Part shown: in pieces, positions 1 to 8,493 of the stretch | How positions within the stretch are numbered: position 1 is the stretch's first letter | How the letters are laid out: each line of letters opens with the position of its first letter | Origin: Nitrospirae bacterium CG2_30_53_67 | GTDB taxonomy: Bacteria; CG2-30-53-67 | Assembly: GCA_001873285.1 (NCBI GenBank) | Contig: MNYV01000111.1 | Location: forward strand, 1-17,955 | Direction of reading: 5' to 3' | Length of the DNA: 17,955 nt | Notes under the pieces: generated by a model | Seen by the model: the letters and a program-made list of their open reading frames with translations, nothing else | Databases searched by the model: none | Told to the model about the DNA's origin: nothing | Translations under genes and position numbers: made by a program

Positions 1-23
1 TCCGTGCTCTCGTGGGGCAGGCC

Positions 24-1178
24 ATGAAACGGTACAGCATGGATATGACGGGGAGGAGCGCCCGGAGGAAGCCCAAGGGCCGGGCATTGATACCCAATGA
101 GGATGAGGTCTGGAAGGGGGAGATCCGGAACCGGGTACGAGAGCCTGATGAGCTGAAACGGTTCCTGAACCTTGATGATGCCTGCATCTCCTGGCTCAAA
201 GAGCATGGGGAGAGGCTCCCCTTTGCAGTGACCCCGTACCTTCTTTCCATAGCGGACCCGGATGATCCCCACTGCCCGATCCGGCGTCAGTTCCTTCCTT
301 CACCTGAGGAACTGAATGACCATCTGGGATATGCCGACCCCCTCCTGGAGAAGGAGCACGAGGCCGCACCCGGGCTGATCCGGGTCTATGAGGACCGTGC
401 AGCCTGGTGCGTCTCTTCGTTCTGCCCGAGTCTCTGCAGGCACTGCCTGAGAAGGGACCGGTTCCAAAGCGATCACCAAAACCCACCGAGCTGGGACCGG
501 ATCGCCTCTGTGCTGGATGCGGTATCATTGAATCCGGGGATACGGGACCTGCTCCTGACCGGAGGAGACCCTCTGGTCTACGAAGACGGTTTTCTGGAGG
601 AACTCCTCTTAAAGATCCGTGAGCTCGATCAGATCCAGATTGTAAGGATCGGGACCCGGCTTCCCTGCACGCTCCCGCAGCGCATCACCAACAACCTGCT
701 CAGGATGCTCAGGAAGTTCCAGCCCCTTTGGATCAGCACGCAGTTCAACCACCCCAGAGAGATCACCAAAGATTCGGCTGAGGCGTGCGTCAGGATTGCA
801 GAGGCCGGAATCCCCGTGCTGAACCAGAGCGTGCTGCTCCGGGGGGTCAACGACACAGCGCCGGTGATGAAGGATCTCGTGGAGAGACTGATCCGTATCC
901 GGGTCAGGCCCTACTATCTCTACCAGTGCCAGCTCGTCTCCGGCACGGCCCACTTCCGAACGACCATAGAGCAGGGCATGGGGCTTGTCCGGGCCCTCCG
1001 GGGCCGAACCAGCGGATTCGCCATCCCGCAGTACGTGCTTGATACCCCTTACGGCAAGGTCCCCCTCGGCCCGAACTACTTCAGAGGGAGGGAGGACGGC
1101 TCGGTGATGATGGAAAGCTACGACGGGCGTCTCTGGAAGGAGAAGAACCCGGTTTCAAAACCGGATATAGGAAATTAG
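24..1178 (+). CDS. KamA-family radical SAM aminomutase-like protein
   Basis: Probable cytoplasmic [4Fe-4S]/SAM/PLP enzyme of the lysine 2,3-aminomutase family, which moves an amino group from the alpha to the beta carbon of an amino acid. Numbering is from the GTG at 12, four codons upstream in frame. The radical SAM cluster motif CPSLCRHC gives C138, C142 and C145. The SAM-binding LTGGDPL follows at 182-188, then the family C-terminal block GTAHFRT and LRGRTSG. K349 in DTPYGK fits the PLP lysine. Of the two aspartates that bind the substrate side-chain amine in lysine aminomutase, D344 is present, but the first is Q307 (CQL instead of CDL). The PLP loop is also shorter than the usual DAPGGGGK. 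The substrate is therefore uncertain: lysine, another amino acid or a protein lysine as in EpmB are all possible. ATG 24 is preferred because GGGGCAGG precedes it. The frame is open to the window edge, so a longer start cannot be excluded. Confidence 0.85.
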   Translation: MKRYSMDMTGRSARRKPKGRALIPNEDEVWKGEIRNRVREPDELKRFLNLDDACISWLKEHGERLPFAVTPYLLSIADPDDPHCPIRRQFLPSPEELNDHLGYADPLLEKEHEAAPGLIRVYEDRAAWCVSSFCPSLCRHCLRRDRFQSDHQNPPSWDRIASVLDAVSLNPGIRDLLLTGGDPLVYEDGFLEELLLKIRELDQIQIVRIGTRLPCTLPQRITNNLLRMLRKFQPLWISTQFNHPREITKDSAEACVRIAEAGIPVLNQSVLLRGVNDTAPVMKDLVERLIRIRVRPYYLYQCQLVSGTAHFRTTIEQGMGLVRALRGRTSGFAIPQYVLDTPYGKVPLGPNYFRGREDGSVMMESYDGRLWKEKNPVSKPDIGN

Positions 1179-1327
1179 ATTGTACGGGGGTGTAATTTTT
1201 TGTATGATTGTAAAGAGACACGGCGCTTCAAATGATGGCGACAGAGATGAATAAGACTGTATAACAAGGGATGATCTATACATGGCGTCATAAGTCAACG
1301 ACACCTTGTCATTACCCGATCCCCGTC

Positions 1328-1396
1328 GTCATTCCACGGCTCGACCGGGGAATCCAGCCAGTCAAACTGGATTGTCCGGTCAAGCCGGACAATGAC
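1328..1396. repeat. Intergenic multi-hairpin repeat (GTCATTCC-type)
   Basis: The element is bounded by GTCATT at 1328 and its complement AATGAC at 1391. Inside are a 4-bp stem CCAG/CTGG (1358-1370) and a perfect 9-bp stem with a 5-nt loop (1371-1379 with 1385-1393). Related GTCATTCC...GGGGAATCCA sequence recurs at 13627-13690. Such elements are known as dispersed non-coding repeats in several bacterial genomes. The apparent minus-strand ORF here is a translation of the repeat. The rest of the 1179-1497 spacer shows nothing I recognise. Confidence 0.6.
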
Positions 1397-1497
1397 AAAC
1401 AGCCTAATACTTCGGTCGTTCTGTATAATATGCTTTGGAGATAATGCGCAATCATTTAAAACGTTGAGTATAACATCCGGAGTCATAAGGGTTACTT

Positions 1498-2262
1498 ATG
1501 CATATCGTTGCCATCCACAATCTGACCGGAGACAAGGAAGCCCCCGCCTTGGCCCTGGCCTCGGCACTGGGGACCACGGTCTATGAGGCCCGTCTTCGAC
1601 TTAACGTTCCGGGCGGGGGGCCATCGGTGGTTGCCGGCTTTGCGGAGATCAGGCAGGCCGAGGAGTCCGCTCGGAAACTCCGTGCCGCAGGATTCACGGC
1701 CATGATCCTGTCACAGAATGCGATTGAGTCCGATGCCTCACGATTCATCGTGCGGAGGTTCGAGTTCTCCGACCAGGGGATCCATGCCGAATCACGTCAG
1801 GAAAAGAGCCTGGAGGTTGCCTTCCGGGATATAGACCTGATATTGCGAGGGACCTCTATCGTCCGAAAGACCGAAACCAAGACGATTGAGAAACGGAAGC
1901 TCGACATAGGCCGGGCGCTGATGACGAGCGGTCTCAGCATCACCAAGTCCGAGAAAAGTATTCGGGAGACCACGACTGAAGATCGGGAAGGTTTTTTCCA
2001 TCTCTACTCCAAAGGCGGGCCTGCGCTCGTCTTCAGAGAGTGCGGCGTGCTCTATGACTCCCTCGGCCCGGCCATGCAGCCGTCCCGTGCGGCAAACTTC
2101 ATCACCATCCTCACTGAACTCCGGCGGCGATGCCCGCACGCGCTTTACGACGACCGCCTGGTGAACCGTGGAGGGCTGGCCCAGCTTCTGGGACCCATGC
2201 TCAGCCCGGAAGAGCACCTAAACGTGGCCACATCTCTCCTTGCCAGGGTTCTTCGGCCATGA
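1498..2262 (+). CDS. Conserved-looking hypothetical protein, 254 residues
   Basis: I do not recognise this family. The protein is soluble, with no signal peptide or membrane segment. Residues 1-75 read as alternating strand-helix-strand-helix-strand (IVAIHNL, an Ala-rich helix, a PSVVAGFA strand, a RQAEESARKL helix, then FTAMIL). This resembles a small alpha/beta ligand or protein-binding fold. Residues 80-165 are charged and Lys/Arg/Glu-rich. Residues 165-254 form a second compact region containing FFHLYSKGGPALVFRE and a helix with LTELRRRCPHALYDDR. ATG 1498 is preceded by AAGGG (1487-1491) at a 6-nt spacing, which supports the start. Codon use resembles the neighbouring core genes, so it looks like a real resident gene. 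It stands alone: there is a repeat upstream and repeat debris downstream. Confidence 0.7.
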   Translation: MHIVAIHNLTGDKEAPALALASALGTTVYEARLRLNVPGGGPSVVAGFAEIRQAEESARKLRAAGFTAMILSQNAIESDASRFIVRRFEFSDQGIHAESRQEKSLEVAFRDIDLILRGTSIVRKTETKTIEKRKLDIGRALMTSGLSITKSEKSIRETTTEDREGFFHLYSKGGPALVFRECGVLYDSLGPAMQPSRAANFITILTELRRRCPHALYDDRLVNRGGLAQLLGPMLSPEEHLNVATSLLARVLRP

Positions 2263-2317
2263 TTTCCATCATAATCATATTAACGACATGATCTTTCTAA
2301 ATCCGCCCTACCCCCTT

Positions 2318-2450
2318 CCCCGATAAAATCATTCGAGGACAAGTTTTCAAAAGGGGAAACGCAAGGAAGATCGTTTTTTTGATCTCCCTCCTCACCATTC
2401 ACCTCCCCTCCTTACAAAGAGGGGGAACCAGAGGTGAGGGGAGATTTTTC
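2318..2450. repeat. Degenerate dispersed repeat upstream of the TA cassette
   Basis: Two modules are recognisable. 2318-2340 begins CCCCGATAAA and contains CATTCGAGG. 2353-2391 begins GGGGAAACG and ends GATCTCCCTCC. Both recur at 3512-3572, but in the opposite order. After them, complementary CTCCCC and GGGGAG tracts (about 2404-2442) can pair and are followed by ATTTTT, so the block could also stop transcription. The remainder of the 2263-2692 spacer holds no gene that I can support. Confidence 0.55.
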
Positions 2451-2653
2451 AAGAAAACGTCTATTGAATTATGGAATGATCGATAATTCTGAAGGTTCAC
2501 TCCCCCGGGATGCTCCCTGTAAAAATTTCTGGTCAGTGTCAAATAATTGTGCTATCTTTTGTTGCGTATCCTTTTTATGATGATCGGTGAATATGAATGG
2601 ATTGCGGGATGCGTCGTGAGGCGGCGGGTATTGATGGGTTCAAGTTTTGATAA

Positions 2654-2940
<287 letters not shown>

Positions 2941-2941
<1 letters not shown>

Positions 2942-3309
2942 TGAACATCAAACTGGATGAGAACATGCCTACTGCTCTCGCAGAAATGCTCCTGTCAGAA
3001 GGTTATAATGTGTCCACCGTTTCTGAAGAAAACCTTTCGGGAGCAAGTGATGCCCTGCTCTTGGAAAAGGCTACAGAAGAGAATCGTCTATTGATCACAT
3101 TTGATGTTGATTTTGGGAACATCCGGACCTTTCCGTTCGGATCGCACGCTGGCATTGTGGTTTTCCGCCTTCGGGATCAGCGCTGGGCTGTCTTGAAAGA
3201 GCCTGCCAAACGGTTGGTCACATCCGGTTTATTGGAGCGTCTTCAACGCGGCTTAGCAGTCGTGGATGAAAACCGCGTACGACTGCGGTTCAAAGGACCC
3301 AAGAAATGA
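2941..3309 (+). CDS. DUF5615 PIN-like toxin candidate
   Basis: This 122-residue protein matches the DUF5615 (Mut7-C/PIN-like) family: KLDENMP at residues 4-10, an E at about 41 (LLEKA) and the TFDVDFGN acidic motif near residue 54-61. The acidic residues are placed as in PIN nucleases, which bind a divalent metal and cleave RNA. In this family, DUF433-DUF5615 pairs are annotated as putative toxin-antitoxin systems. The start overlaps the DUF433 stop by one base, and the SD for this gene lies inside the upstream ORF. The 3' end runs directly into repeat debris. Ribonuclease activity has not been shown for most members, so toxin function is an inference. Confidence 0.82.
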
Positions 3310-3511
3310 GATGGAACCCAAAGGGGACATGGTTCACTTGTTCGCTGGAGCGAGCCACCGAAATGAACAAATCAACAAACCCTGAGTGATGCGGCCGAGG
3401 CGCTGCCCTGAATCGTGAATCAACGGGGACCAAATCTATATTCGTGATCACATATTGGCGCCAAACCTTAAAAATTCATTTTTCTTGATTCCTTTGCCCC
3501 CCTTTTTCAAG

Positions 3512-3572
3512 GGGGAAACGTAAGGAAGAGCATCTTTTTGATCTCCCTCCCCCGATAAACCCATTCGAGGGC
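3512..3572. repeat. Second copy of the shuffled dispersed repeat
   Basis: 3512-3550 aligns with 2353-2391 at about 35 of 39 positions by eye. 3550-3572 aligns with 2318-2340 at about 20 of 23. The module order is reversed relative to the upstream copy. The two blocks lie on either side of the DUF433/DUF5615 cassette. Further along, GCCCCTTCGACTGCGCTCAA (about 3591-3610) resembles another widespread intergenic repeat core. Confidence 0.55.
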
Positions 3573-3660
3573 AGGCTCTCACCTCCCTTTGCCCCTTCGA
3601 CTGCGCTCAAGGCAGATGCCGGGAGGAATTTTCCCCCCTTTGGAAAAGAGGGGCGAGGGC

Positions 3661-3721
3661 CTATGGCTCGTTGCCTATTGGCCCGTGGGCCAACGGCCCA
3701 TAGGGAGCCAACGGCTCATAG
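3661..3721. repeat. Palindromic and direct repeats of a CCAACGGC(C/T)CATAG unit
   Basis: CCAACGGCCCATAG (3690-3703) is repeated as CCAACGGCTCATAG (3708-3721) with an 18-bp period. The preceding CTATGG...TTGGCCC (3661-3683) is an imperfect inverted copy, so the whole block can fold into alternative stems centred on GGCCCGTGGGCC. Function is unknown. Confidence 0.55.
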
Positions 3722-3981
3722 AGGAGATTTTAAAATCAATGTCCATTCTATTTCGAGACCCTTCATAACGCACAAAGAGAGACATGAGCGGAGAGGATTA
3801 GTTTCTCGATCCAAGGCGGAGCCGGTTTTACGTTATCCTCAACGGCACTTCTGACAAGGCCTTGATATGAGGAACCCAGTTTCGTAATGTGAATTCCCGT
3901 CATGCTCGATTTGGAAGGTTTTGGATCCATATCAACGGAAAGTCGGACTGCCGAAGGTGGCGTCATAGAGGGGGATTTTGC

Positions 3982-6897
3982 ATGAGATCACCAAATAGGG
4001 TTCGTTTTGGGTGGCTTCAAGCTACAATTATTCCAATCTGCTCGATCATATTTATGGTTTCGTCGGCGCCTGCTTTGGCGCTTGCAGGACAGTCTGTGGG
4101 AATTTCCACAATTCCAAACCCGCAACATATCCTGCCTATGGCCGCAAATGCGGCGACCACCTGCCCAAATTACAACGGTTTGTTGGACTCTATCTCCGTC
4201 CCTGTCTCGCACCAGATAAGCCTTTACGTTGTGATTTTTCAGCCTGCGCCAAAGGGCGGAGCAACCTTCCAACTGAGCTCAGACAACCCTTCCATCGCCG
4301 CTGCTGGCGACATCAAACAAGCTTTCCTGCCGAAGGTTTTCATCCCGGAAGGGCAAACTTATAGCAATCCATTCTCAATATTTGGGATTAGCGTGGGAGC
4401 CACACAACTCCGCATCACGCCACTAACATCCGGTTTTGTTCAAAGTGCCTTTCCTCTCGGTGCATGGGACGTCAACCAGGCCGGCAATCAAAAGTTTGTT
4501 GATGCCAACCCTCCCGTCAACCACTGCCGGGTTAGCGATTCAAGCAACGATCTCTCTACCGACGCGGCGGTTCTTGCGAGTTGCGGCAGTACGGTAAGAA
4601 ACGGCATTTCGGCAGATGGCGCCAGCCAATTTCTGATGCGCACCATCTCCGGCCTGCCCGGTACCGTCTGTTTTCAAATTACCTCCCAATCGAATTTCGA
4701 TCAGGGGGCGCTTCAGGACAGCGTAGTGCAAACGCAAACCGTATCCGGCCGCGAATACGGTTTCACTTACTACAAAGCGCCCGATTCCTTTGGCGATACC
4801 GTGAGTTTCCGACCGCTCGAAATCGAGTTTACCTTCACCCCCTCGATTGGCAATGGCAACACGAGCAGTTTCCGCGCTCAAACACAGATCGTTCGGCCGC
4901 CTGTTCTTCTGGTTCACGGTATTTGGAGTAAAGGAAGCGCCTGGTCTGGCATCTACATACCCAAGGACGATCCTTTTCACACTACCTACGTGGCTGACTA
5001 CGAAGCCACCAATGGGGCCGGTTTTTCCAACAATTTTCCCCGCGTACAGGACTTTGTGAAGCGCGCTATCGATAACGCCCGCGCCAAAGGATATGCTGTC
5101 ACACAAACGGACGTGATCGGCCATAGCATGGGCGGCATCTTGACCAGGCTCTACATAGGAAGCAATACATTCCAGCGTCCGGACAATTTCGGCAAGGGCG
5201 ACATTCGCCGGCTCCTCACGCTGGATACTCCCCACAGCGGCAGCACATTTGCCAATTTGGTCGCCGCGCTCCACCGCGTAAACGCGACGGAGGCTGATAA
5301 AGCCGTTAGAAGCATCACAGGTTATGCTCCAGATGGCGGAGCGGTGTGTGACCTTGCCGAAAACAGCCCAGCTCTACAGGGACTAAACAATCCAACCACG
5401 ATCTTGGGGCAATCTATTACTGGAACCGGTGGACCTGCCGTAGGTACTTACGACGCAGTGTCGGCTAAGTTTTTTGGAGGTGTTTTGGGAATTGGAAATA
5501 TTGAAGGAACGCTCACAAATACGCGCTGTCTCCACAGGAATATATTGTTCTCGTGCGATCAGAGAGAATTCATCTTCCCGCAAGACATCATCAATGGATT
5601 CCGATTCCGACAGGGCAACGACACTATCGTAGCCCTCAGCAGCCAACAAGGTGGACTTGCGGGTATCAATTTTCCTGATGTCATTCACTCAGGCCCTTTT
5701 TTTGTAAACGGCGTCCTCAGTTCATCATCCGTAGCGACCCGAGCCTACCAGTTGCTGGATGGTCCTCCCTCTATCTTTGAAAACAGCTTCCCAGGTATCG
5801 GTTCCAGCGGCTCGGGTGTCCCGATCACTGTTCCCGGCAGAGGCGCCGCGCAGGACCAGCAAGATTATTCCAATCAATGCGGTCCCGGAGGCCCCTTACA
5901 ACCCGCAGCTTCCGCTATCAATCAGCGCTTCGCAGCCGCCCTGCAACAGGCATCTGTCCCGGATAGCCGCGTACAAATGATCTCGCCTGCGGATGGCCGG
6001 ATTTTCGCTCCGGGCGACACCGTGAACATCACGGTCAAGCTGACCCCGCCTCTCATTGCGAACAACATCGCAGTCGATATGACGGAGGGGTTCGGGGAAC
6101 TGGAGGGGACAAACTACGATGGCACACAGTATCAGGCTATCTTTGTGATCCCGGACTTTTTCGCCGGACCCCTCATCCTGACACCCGACATCACGGATAC
6201 GAATAACATCCCCATACTTGGCGCACCCATCACTATAGCCGTAAGACCCGCAACGCCCCCGATTGACATCGCGTTCCGGCAGAAGAACTTCCGTATCACG
6301 CTTCCGACTACCAATCCATCGGAGTCCCTTGCCCTCATGGGCACTTACGATGGACCCATCGAGTACGATATGACTTCTTCCGTTACCGGGACATCCTACC
6401 AAACAACGAACCCCGCAGTAGTCAAGGTCAATAACGAAGGTATCTATCAGATTATGGGTAGTGGGACAGCCGTTGTTACCGCCTCCAACTCTGGACTCAA
6501 GGACTTTGCCGCTTTTGTCGTGGAAGACCCGGTTAATCCCCTGCAACCGGAAGATGTCAGCGCTCAGTTCTCCATTCAAGAGAGCGGCTTCCGTCTTGAT
6601 CGCACGAAGGGTTTCTTTGTCCAGAGCGTGTCCATGACCAATAACGAGCCCATACCGGCGCCTGGTCCGCTCTATCTGCTGATCAGCGGGTTGCCGGCGG
6701 GAGTCAACCTGGTCAACCAATCTGGTATCACCCAAAACATTCAGATGGGGACCCCTTATATCACTCTCCCACTAAGTTCAGATGGACTCAATCTACAGCC
6801 AGGCCAAAGCATCACTCTTACATTGCAATTCCTAAATCCCACGCGGACAAACATTGGTTACATTGCAACGGTTTGGCGAACAGCAGGGGTTCCTTAA
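3982..6897 (+). CDS. Secreted lipase-like alpha/beta hydrolase with C-terminal beta domains
   Basis: This 971-residue exported protein carries a signal peptide at about residues 1-35 (MRSPNR, hydrophobic core, then APALALAG). ATG 3982 is chosen over the upstream in-frame GTG 3889 because GAGGGGG sits seven bases before it and the signal peptide starts there. The hydrolase core has the oxyanion-type VHGIW (H312, G313), the nucleophile elbow GHSMGG (S382), LDTPHSGS (414-421), and likely acid D547 and base H569. This layout matches lipases and esterases of the triacylglycerol lipase/PGAP1-like type. From about 665 come beta-sandwich-like segments, including ISPADGRIFAPGDTVNITV. A Big_2-like domain spans about 770-850. 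The last domain (850-971) is of a kind seen at the ends of secreted proteins. The substrate is unknown. A PEP-CTERM protein follows 37 bp downstream, probably in the same operon. Confidence 0.8.
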   Translation: MRSPNRVRFGWLQATIIPICSIIFMVSSAPALALAGQSVGISTIPNPQHILPMAANAATTCPNYNGLLDSISVPVSHQISLYVVIFQPAPKGGATFQLSSDNPSIAAAGDIKQAFLPKVFIPEGQTYSNPFSIFGISVGATQLRITPLTSGFVQSAFPLGAWDVNQAGNQKFVDANPPVNHCRVSDSSNDLSTDAAVLASCGSTVRNGISADGASQFLMRTISGLPGTVCFQITSQSNFDQGALQDSVVQTQTVSGREYGFTYYKAPDSFGDTVSFRPLEIEFTFTPSIGNGNTSSFRAQTQIVRPPVLLVHGIWSKGSAWSGIYIPKDDPFHTTYVADYEATNGAGFSNNFPRVQDFVKRAIDNARAKGYAVTQTDVIGHSMGGILTRLYIGSNTFQRPDNFGKGDIRRLLTLDTPHSGSTFANLVAALHRVNATEADKAVRSITGYAPDGGAVCDLAENSPALQGLNNPTTILGQSITGTGGPAVGTYDAVSAKFFGGVLGIGNIEGTLTNTRCLHRNILFSCDQREFIFPQDIINGFRFRQGNDTIVALSSQQGGLAGINFPDVIHSGPFFVNGVLSSSSVATRAYQLLDGPPSIFENSFPGIGSSGSGVPITVPGRGAAQDQQDYSNQCGPGGPLQPAASAINQRFAAALQQASVPDSRVQMISPADGRIFAPGDTVNITVKLTPPLIANNIAVDMTEGFGELEGTNYDGTQYQAIFVIPDFFAGPLILTPDITDTNNIPILGAPITIAVRPATPPIDIAFRQKNFRITLPTTNPSESLALMGTYDGPIEYDMTSSVTGTSYQTTNPAVVKVNNEGIYQIMGSGTAVVTASNSGLKDFAAFVVEDPVNPLQPEDVSAQFSIQESGFRLDRTKGFFVQSVSMTNNEPIPAPGPLYLLISGLPAGVNLVNQSGITQNIQMGTPYITLPLSSDGLNLQPGQSITLTLQFLNPTRTNIGYIATVWRTAGVP

Positions 6898-6934
6898 GTA
6901 GAGTGAGAATGAACCGTCCTATAGTGGAGGAAAT

Positions 6935-7549
6935 ATGAAAAAATCGAGACTCTTAGCAATCGTACTGCTCATTGAAGCATGGTTGTCCGGTCCGGTTTAT
7001 GCCGTTCCTTTTCTGATTACAGTGGATACAATCCCATTGAGCGGACAAAGCGGATTCATCGCTTTTGATTTCGCGGCCGGTTCGCCTGTACCAGGCAACT
7101 CTGCGGTCATCAGCAGCTTCAACTCCGACAGCACACTCGGCTCTTTTTCACAGAGCGGCGATGTATCGGGAATCCTGGTGCCAGGCCCCCTTTCTTTGGG
7201 CGATACCCAGTTCTTCAACGAATGGCTACAGAGCATGAGCTCTTTCGGCACCACACTCTCCTATCAGTTGGATTTGGGATCAAATACGGCTTTGGGCGGC
7301 AGTCCGGATTCATTCTCTTTTTTCCTGCTCGATAGTCATCAGATACCTTTCGCCACATCTGACCCTACGCAAGCAGACGCACTGATCGCCATTGACTTGA
7401 ATGGGTCAAGTACCACCCCTTCCGTTTATACTTCCAGCTTCGCCACTGCCGGCATACAACCCATAAATATTATTCCAGAGCCATCATCATTATGGCTAAC
7501 AGTGATAGCCCTACCGTTGTTGTGGCGAAAAAGAAGGAACGTTGCATAG
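6935..7549 (+). CDS. PEP-CTERM sorting-domain surface protein
   Basis: This 204-residue exported protein has an N-terminal signal peptide (MKKSRLLAIVLL..., likely cleaved after VYA at about residue 23). Its C terminus is a classic PEP-CTERM signal: PEP at 181-183, then a hydrophobic helix (LWLTVIALPLLW) and a basic RKRR tail. In known systems an exosortase (EpsH/Xrt) recognises this tail and anchors or releases the protein at the cell surface, usually in exopolysaccharide-producing Gram-negatives. No exosortase is visible here, so it must be encoded elsewhere. The mature part is Ser/Gly/Asp-rich and beta-like, which is common in this class, and its role is unknown. GGAGG (6926-6930) precedes the ATG. 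A GCATAGC/GCTATGC stem (7544-7568) spans the stop codon. Confidence 0.85.
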   Translation: MKKSRLLAIVLLIEAWLSGPVYAVPFLITVDTIPLSGQSGFIAFDFAAGSPVPGNSAVISSFNSDSTLGSFSQSGDVSGILVPGPLSLGDTQFFNEWLQSMSSFGTTLSYQLDLGSNTALGGSPDSFSFFLLDSHQIPFATSDPTQADALIAIDLNGSSTTPSVYTSSFATAGIQPINIIPEPSSLWLTVIALPLLWRKRRNVA

Positions 7550-7590
7550 CGAATTTGCACAGCTATGCGTTTATATGGCATTAATCTACG

Positions 7591-8034
7591 ATGCTATTAG
7601 ACAAGATGATGATTATTAAAATGCTCGTGATCGTCATCGCCATCGCTCAAGTTGCGGCTGTCGCAACAAGTTTGGACGAGACGATTATTATTAAGCCGCT
7701 CGTGATCGTCATCGCCATCGCTCAAGTTACGGCTCTCGCAGCAGGTTTGAAGGGCTCAGTTCGCTTGGGTTCCTGGATCAGCCTTCTTTGCCCCTTGATT
7801 CTTCTCGGTATTTACCTTACCGGCATGGGACCAATAATATCATGGAGCGACTTCACACACCACGTACAGAAAATTTTTCCTCTCTTTGCCATCCATGTGG
7901 TTAGTATTCTTTTGTTACTTCTGCTCTGTCAAACACGCGGACGACCCCCACAGTTATTCTGGATTGTCTGGACCGTTAATTCGTACTTATGCACTTTAAT
8001 GATCTATGCAGTCTTTTTTTTCAGGCTCTTTTAG
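7591..8034 (+). CDS. Small four-helix membrane protein, tandem copy 1
   Basis: I do not recognise this family. The 147-residue protein is almost entirely hydrophobic, with about four to five membrane segments. The first two helices are internal duplicates: LVIVIAIAQV at residues 12-21 recurs exactly at 37-46, a 25-residue (75-bp) offset, and each copy is preceded by I-I-K. A charged hinge (LKGSVRLGSW, from about 53) leads to SLLCPLILLGIYL. A second hinge, CQTRGRPPQ, lies before the last helix. No clear Shine-Dalgarno precedes ATG 7591, so M6 or M7 remain possible starts. The next gene is a paralogue, 465 bp downstream start to start. Base composition looks poorer in G+C than in the flanking core genes, which fits an accessory origin. 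Confidence 0.65.
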   Translation: MLLDKMMIIKMLVIVIAIAQVAAVATSLDETIIIKPLVIVIAIAQVTALAAGLKGSVRLGSWISLLCPLILLGIYLTGMGPIISWSDFTHHVQKIFPLFAIHVVSILLLLLLCQTRGRPPQLFWIVWTVNSYLCTLMIYAVFFFRLF

Positions 8035-8055
8035 GAACAAAGGCATTTATCTACT

Positions 8056-8493
8056 ATGCTATTAGATAAGATGATGATTATTAAAATGCTCGTGATAATC
8101 ATCGCCATCGTTCAAGTTATGGCTGTCCAGACAGGTTTGGAAGAGATGATTATTATTAAGCCGCTCGTGATCGTCATCGCCATCGCTCAAGTTGCGGCTC
8201 TCGCAGCAGGTTTGAAGGGCTCAGTTCGCTTGGGTTCCTGGATCAGCCTTCTTTGCCCCTTGATTCTTCTCGGTATTTACTTTACCAACATGAGACGCAT
8301 GCAATCATGGAGCAACCTCAAACCGATAGAATTTTCCTTCCTTGCTATCAATGTGGTTACTATTCCTTTGTTACTTCTGCTCTGTCAAACACGCGGACGA
8401 CCCCCACAGTTGTTGTTCTGGGCTGTCTGGACCGTTAATTCGTGCTTATGCACTATAATGATCTATGCAGCCTTTTTTTCCAGAGTCTTTTAG
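8056..8493 (+). CDS. Small four-helix membrane protein, tandem copy 2
   Basis: This 145-residue paralogue of the preceding gene has the same layout, with two similar N-terminal helices, the LKGSVRLGSW hinge and the CQTRGRPPQ hinge. Divergence is uneven. About 125 bp covering helix 2 and the LKGS hinge are nearly identical to copy 1. The first helix has changed (LVIIIAIVQV) and the loop near residues 75-100 differs strongly, including length changes. AAAGG lies 12 bases before the ATG, which is long for a ribosome site. The retained reading frame through two indel differences suggests that both copies are, or recently were, under selection as proteins. Function is unknown. Confidence 0.65.
   Translation: MLLDKMMIIKMLVIIIAIVQVMAVQTGLEEMIIIKPLVIVIAIAQVAALAAGLKGSVRLGSWISLLCPLILLGIYFTNMRRMQSWSNLKPIEFSFLAINVVTIPLLLLLCQTRGRPPQLLFWAVWTVNSCLCTIMIYAAFFSRVF

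Larger units (their letters stand above)
3310..3981. other. Gene-free stretch filled with repeat remnants
   Basis: I find no credible gene. 3310-3440 contains AAAGGGGACATGG and ACGGGGACCAAATCTAT, which resemble decayed flanks of REP-associated transposase elements. 3490-3660 is a purine/pyrimidine-biased hairpin repeat related to 2318-2450. 3661-3721 is palindrome-rich. 3798-3827 matches the 3' end of the GAF/GGDEF gene. A weak promoter-like pair, TTGATA (3862-3867) and TAATGT (3885-3890) with a 17-bp spacer, could serve the downstream hydrolase. Confidence 0.5.

Noticed and set aside
1295-1486. Minus-strand ORF of 63 codons
   Set aside because: Its peptide (RLDRTIQFDW...) is a translation of the intergenic hairpin repeat, with no ribosome-binding site.
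3889-3981. Upstream GTG start for the hydrolase
   Set aside because: It would place 31 charged residues before a normal signal peptide. ATG 3982 has a good ribosome site.
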